A DNA stretch of 64,000 nt from Crocinitomicaceae bacterium (GTDB lineage: Bacteria > Bacteroidota > Bacteroidia > Flavobacteriales_D > Crocinitomicaceae): the NCBI GenBank assembly GCA_018402525.1, contig JAGYIR010000011.1, positions 620,001 through 684,000 on the forward strand, given 5' to 3'. This document shows positions 60,821 to 64,000 of this stretch, piece by piece. Position numbers and translations under genes: made by a program. Numbering within the stretch: the stretch's first letter is position 1; every line of letters starts with the position of its first letter. Below the pieces are notes generated by a model. It was given only the letters and a program-made list of their open reading frames with translations, was not told the DNA's origin and searched no databases.

Positions 60821-61806
60821 CCTCGTTCTAGTTTCAGCATTTCTTCTTTCAAGCGCTGACTGTCAATCGGGACCACACCATTCATTTCACACACCAATCC
60901 GCCTGATAGGTTTGCGATTTCTGCGACATCTGTCATGGACATACCAACTGTGAGCGCTAATGTAGCCACAGAAATCACTGTATCCCCTGCTCCGCTGACA
61001 TCAGAAATCGTCCGTAAATGGGCGGGAATATAGTTTTTACTTGAGTTGTTCTTGATGAATACACCGTGCTCAGAAAGGGTTACAAAACTTATTTGGTTGT
61101 TAAGCACTTCTTCCAGCTCATTTACGGCTTTCTCAAATGCCTCTTTATCGGTTAAGAAATCAAAATCAATATTTAGTCCTTCCTTTAATTCCTTTAAATT
61201 CGGTTTGAAAAGCGTAACATTTTTATAAGCAAAGAAATTTTCCTTTTTTGGATCGACTGAAACGATGATATTGTTCTCATTCGCAATCTCAATAACAGTC
61301 TGAATAACTCTTTGCGTTAGTAGGCCTTTGTTATAATCTTCCAAGATGATTGCATCAATTTTTGTCGCTATAATCTCCTTGACATGATCAATTAAATTGT
61401 TTTCCTCCGCAAATGTTAAATCGTTCGTTTGCTCGTCATCGATTCTCACCAACTGCTGATGATTCCCTATAATCCGCGTCTTAACAGTCGTAATTCTACT
61501 AGAACTTGCTATGATTCCCTCGTCACTTAGATTTCGCTTTTTCAATAATTCCGAAAACGTTTCTCCTCCTCGATCTTCTCCAATGACCGCACACAAAATG
61601 GGTGTCGCTCCAAGTGCCAACAAGTTAAGTGCAACATTTGCTGCCCCGCCCAATCTGTTTTCGCGTTCTTTTAAATTGATGATGGGAACTGGTGCTTCGG
61701 GACTTACACGCGTGACTTTTCCACGTATGTAGGCATCCACCATTACATCGCCAATGACGAGAATACGTTTTTGCTTAAATTCCTCGAAGACTGCTTCTAT
61801 GTCCAT
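60817..61806 (-). CDS. rfaE1: PfkB-family sugar kinase, RfaE1/HldE kinase-domain type
   Basis: A 329-residue kinase resembling the first domain of HldE (D-glycero-beta-D-manno-heptose 7-phosphate kinase). Seen: RILVIGDVMVDAYIRGKVTRVSPEAPVPI, GGAANVALNLLALG, VSVDPKKENF and the PfkB end signature DVSGAGDTVIS with the catalytic Asp. The nucleotidyltransferase half of HldE is absent, so this is the separate-kinase form. ATGA overlap with trkH, and its ATG follows the aspC stop directly. Heptose substrate is inferred. Confidence 0.9.
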   Translation of the reverse strand: MDIEAVFEEFKQKRILVIGDVMVDAYIRGKVTRVSPEAPVPIINLKERENRLGGAANVALNLLALGATPILCAVIGEDRGGETFSELLKKRNLSDEGIIASSSRITTVKTRIIGNHQQLVRIDDEQTNDLTFAEENNLIDHVKEIIATKIDAIILEDYNKGLLTQRVIQTVIEIANENNIIVSVDPKKENFFAYKNVTLFKPNLKELKEGLNIDFDFLTDKEAFEKAVNELEEVLNNQISFVTLSEHGVFIKNNSSKNYIPAHLRTISDVSGAGDTVISVATLALTVGMSMTDVAEIANLSGGLVCEMNGVVPIDSQRLKEEMLKLERG

Positions 61807-63000
61807 TTAGGTTAATTTTTCCAATGCATTCTTAATGCGTTTCATTGCTTCGGTAAGCGTTTCTTCAGAAGCTGCATACGAAATTCGAATGCAATTATTA
61901 TCGCCAAATGCTTCACCGGTCACCAAAGCAACCAATGCCTCATCTAACAAATACAAGCACAAATCGCTTCCATTTTCGATGATTTTTCCATTGTAAGACT
62001 TCCCATAAAAATAAGAAACATCAGGGAAAACATAAAACGCACCTCCCGGCATGTTCGTTTTTACGCCTTCAATCGTGTTTAGTGCATCCAAAACCAACGC
62101 TCTTCTGTTGGAAAATGCTTGAATCATGTCTTTCAAAATCACAGGATCTGCTTCCAATGCAGCTATCGTCGCTTTTTGTGTAATCGAACTTGTTCCAGAA
62201 GTGAACTGTCCTTGCACTTTCGTACATGCGTCGGCAATTTGCTTGCTTGCTCCAATGTACCCCAAACGCCAACCTGTCATTGCCCACGCTTTAGAAACAC
62301 CATTTACAGTCACTACCTGCTCGTAGACTTCTGGAAACTGCGCCAAACTTTCGTGACGTGTTCCGAAATTGATATGCTCATAGATTTCATCGCTGATCAC
62401 CACTATGTGCGGGTATTTTTTCAATACTTCAGCTAAACCTCTTAATTCTTCTCTGTTGTACACCGAACCTGTTGGATTACACGGAGTAGAAAAAATCAGC
62501 ATTTTCGTTTTTGGTGTAATCGCTGCTTCCAATTGCGCTGGTGTAATTTTAAAATCGCTTTCAATTCCCGCATTTACAATCACTGGAATACCTTCAGCTA
62601 CTTTTACGATTTCAATATAAGAAACCCAGTACGGCGCAGGAATAATCACCTCATCGCCATTGTTGACAATACTCAACACCACATTTGCAATCGATTGCTT
62701 GGCTCCCGTCGAAGTAACAATCTGATCTGGACGATAATCCAATCCATTGTCGCGTTTAAACTTGTACGAAATCGCTTCACGCAAATCCTCGTACCCAGGG
62801 ACGGGTGTATATGTCGTGAAATTATCCTTCATCGCTTGAACAGCAGCGTCTTTTATAAACTCTGGTGTGTGGAAGTCTGGCTCACCCAAACTCAAAGAAA
62901 TAATGTCCTTCCCTGCGAGTTTTAACTCTCTGCTTTTACGTGACATAGCAATGGTGGCAGACTCCTCCATCGCGTTCAATCGATCTGATAATTCAATCAT
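61807..63000 (-). CDS. aspC: aspartate aminotransferase (class I, Igamma type)
   Basis: A 397-residue PLP enzyme exchanging amino groups between aspartate and 2-oxoglutarate. The PLP lysine is in VNGVSKAWAMTGWRLGY (about 238). Other marks are SLGEPDFHTPEFIKDAA, PAPYWVSYIEI, STPCNPTGSVYNREEL, ISDEIYEHINF and the C-terminal CIRISYAAS with the carboxylate-binding Arg. First gene of the minus-strand run to the FAD dehydrogenase. A TAAATTTG -7 box lies at 63036-63029. Confidence 0.95.
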   Translation of the reverse strand: MIELSDRLNAMEESATIAMSRKSRELKLAGKDIISLSLGEPDFHTPEFIKDAAVQAMKDNFTTYTPVPGYEDLREAISYKFKRDNGLDYRPDQIVTSTGAKQSIANVVLSIVNNGDEVIIPAPYWVSYIEIVKVAEGIPVIVNAGIESDFKITPAQLEAAITPKTKMLIFSTPCNPTGSVYNREELRGLAEVLKKYPHIVVISDEIYEHINFGTRHESLAQFPEVYEQVVTVNGVSKAWAMTGWRLGYIGASKQIADACTKVQGQFTSGTSSITQKATIAALEADPVILKDMIQAFSNRRALVLDALNTIEGVKTNMPGGAFYVFPDVSYFYGKSYNGKIIENGSDLCLYLLDEALVALVTGEAFGDNNCIRISYAASEETLTEAMKRIKNALEKLT

Positions 63001-63336
63001 AGTTATTCAATGCTAAATTTAGAAAGAACAAATTTAAAATAAAGAAACATAGGAGGGTGGATAATGTGGGAAAAAGTTGGAGACTGGCTGCAATGACTTC
63101 AAAACCAGAGTTACTTCTTCTTTACCTCAGTTAATAATTATTGATCCTCCCCAACCTTTTCTTTTTTCCTCTCGTTAGGGTAAATGACAGAACAAAAAGT
63201 GGTGTGAAATTTGGAAGTTCAGAAATTAGCAGTATCTTAGTAGTTCATATTTTAATAAAAAACGCGGAAGCCTATAGAAATAACATTACTCTTAAACAAG
63301 TTTGATCTTTAAATTAAACTACTAAAACAGTAAGTT
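63001..63336. other. 336-bp intergenic region between aspC and the sigma factor
   Basis: Divergent promoter region with no convincing reading frame. It contains an imperfect inverted repeat: GGAGG (63052-63056) and ATAAT (63061-63065) pair with ATTAT (63137-63141) and CCTCC (63146-63150) across symmetric 4-nt internal loops. No full promoter for the sigma gene was found. Confidence 0.5.
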
Positions 63337-63933
63337 ATGGCAATAGAGAATATCGATGACCGCGATTTAGTCAACGCATATATTAACGGAGAGGAAAAAG
63401 CATTTGAAGCTTTGTTGATGCGTCATAAAGACAAGATTTACAGATTTATTTACATGAAAGTGAAAGACAGTGCTTTGGCGCAGGATATCTTTCAGGATAC
63501 GTTCATAAAAGTCGTAAATACCCTAAAAGCAGGAAATTATAACGAAGAAGGCAAATTTTTACCTTGGGCAATGCGAATTGCGCACAACTTGGTGATTGAT
63601 TTCTTCCGTAAGAGTAATAAGGTTAAAATGATTTCTGAATCTTCTTCTCAACGAGAAGACTTTAATATCTTTCACACCTTGAGGTTGGAAGATGAGAATG
63701 TTCAGGATGAGATTACTCGGGTTGAATTGGAATCTCAAATGGTTGAATTGCTCGAGCATTTACCAGATTCACAAAGGGAAATATTAAAAATGAGAATTTT
63801 TAAAGAAATGTCCTTTAAAGATATTGCTGAATTGGAAGATATTAGCATTAACACTGCACTCGGAAGAATGCGTTACGCTTTAATCAATCTTCGTAAGTTG
63901 ATAGAAAAACATCAGTTAGTCGTTCACTACTAA
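63337..63933 (+). CDS. ECF-type RNA polymerase sigma factor
   Basis: A 198-residue sigma-70 of the extracytoplasmic-function class, with region 2 at about 20-95 (LLMRHKDKIYRFIYMKVKDSALAQDIFQDTFIKV, WAMRIAHNLVIDFFRK) and region 4 at about 135-190 (EHLPDSQREILKMRIFKEMSFKDIAELEDISINTALGRMRYAL). No anti-sigma gene directly follows in the 67 bases visible; a terminator does instead. So either the anti-sigma lies elsewhere or control is different. Targets unknown. Confidence 0.94.
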   Translation: MAIENIDDRDLVNAYINGEEKAFEALLMRHKDKIYRFIYMKVKDSALAQDIFQDTFIKVVNTLKAGNYNEEGKFLPWAMRIAHNLVIDFFRKSNKVKMISESSSQREDFNIFHTLRLEDENVQDEITRVELESQMVELLEHLPDSQREILKMRIFKEMSFKDIAELEDISINTALGRMRYALINLRKLIEKHQLVVHY

Positions 63934-63961
63934 GTATAATTTCTTGTTTAGGAATATGTTT

Positions 63962-63990
63962 AGAGGCTTTCCTTAGGTTAGCCTCTTTTA
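63962..63990 (+). terminator. terminator after the ECF sigma gene
   Basis: Perfect 7-bp stem AGAGGCT (63962-63968)/AGCCTCT (63980-63986) with an 11-nt loop and a short T-run. Confidence 0.78.
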
Positions 63991-64000
63991 GTTTATACAA

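Noticed and set aside
1-64000. tRNA genes or CRISPR arrays
   Set aside because: No cloverleaf with a GGTTCRANTCC arm and no regularly spaced repeats were seen in the gaps.

Overview
The window reads as ordinary chromosome of a member of the Bacteroidota, most likely Flavobacteriales (a Crocinitomicaceae/Fluviicola-like relative is my best guess). Reasons: AT-rich DNA; promoters of the TTTG/TAnnTTTG type; few purine-rich ribosome binding sites and several TTG/GTG starts; type IX secretion (T9SS) cargo with C-terminal sorting domains; a PorT homologue; a TamL-like outer-membrane lipoprotein; the bTHX ribosomal protein; and Bacteroidota families such as DUF4494 and DUF2452. No tRNA, rRNA operon, CRISPR array, insertion sequence or prophage was seen.

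Layout. 1-5.6 kb: a truncated exported protein, a NarL-type response regulator, ilvE, recQ and a convergent S24-type repressor. 5.6-10.3 kb: a tightly coupled minus-strand trio (unknown protein, ABC ATPase, YihY-type membrane protein), then a MATE exporter and fmt. 10.4-15.9 kb: HU, a TrmH-type methylase, bTHX with a Lys/Ala-rich tail, and a serine/PLP operon (serC, serA, DUF1015, YggS). 15.8-22.6 kb: envelope proteins, including a di-haem cytochrome lipoprotein and two tandem, near-duplicate FG-GAP/ASPIC T9SS proteins. 22.8-30.7 kb: three M16 peptidase-family genes, pdxH, DUF4494, an exported beta-rich protein and an OmpA-type protein.

30.8-35.9 kb: YitT, a phosphopantetheinyl transferase, an ArsR regulator, and a C45 autoproteolytic acyltransferase followed by a PaaK-like adenylating ligase. 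The last three types recur in flexirubin/aryl-polyene loci, but no ketosynthase or ACP is present here. 35.9-38 kb is the accessory part of the window: hairpin sites, a decayed HigB toxin with intact HigA, a lone methyltransferase, and a previously unmarked structured RNA candidate on the minus strand at about 37649-37871 with its own promoter and terminator-like tail.

38-49.3 kb: FkbM, MscS, efp, DUF2452, yaaA, a DASS transporter, pnp, rpsO, accD and fbaA. 49.4-55.2 kb: a PcrA/UvrD helicase, TamL-like protein and a SpoU methylase. 55.3-55.9 kb: two tandem cysteine-rich mini-lipoproteins, the first behind a 10-bp perfect palindrome overlapping its promoter. 55.9-63 kb: a minus-strand run aspC, rfaE1-type kinase, trkH, ubiE, porT, FAD dehydrogenase with overlapping or abutting genes. 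The window closes with an ECF sigma factor.

Most genes are housekeeping. The observations most worth following are the RNA at 37.65-37.87 kb, the cassette-like 36-37.6 kb region, the regulated C45/ligase locus, the DUF1015 gene inside the serine operon, the bTHX tail and the mini-lipoprotein pair.
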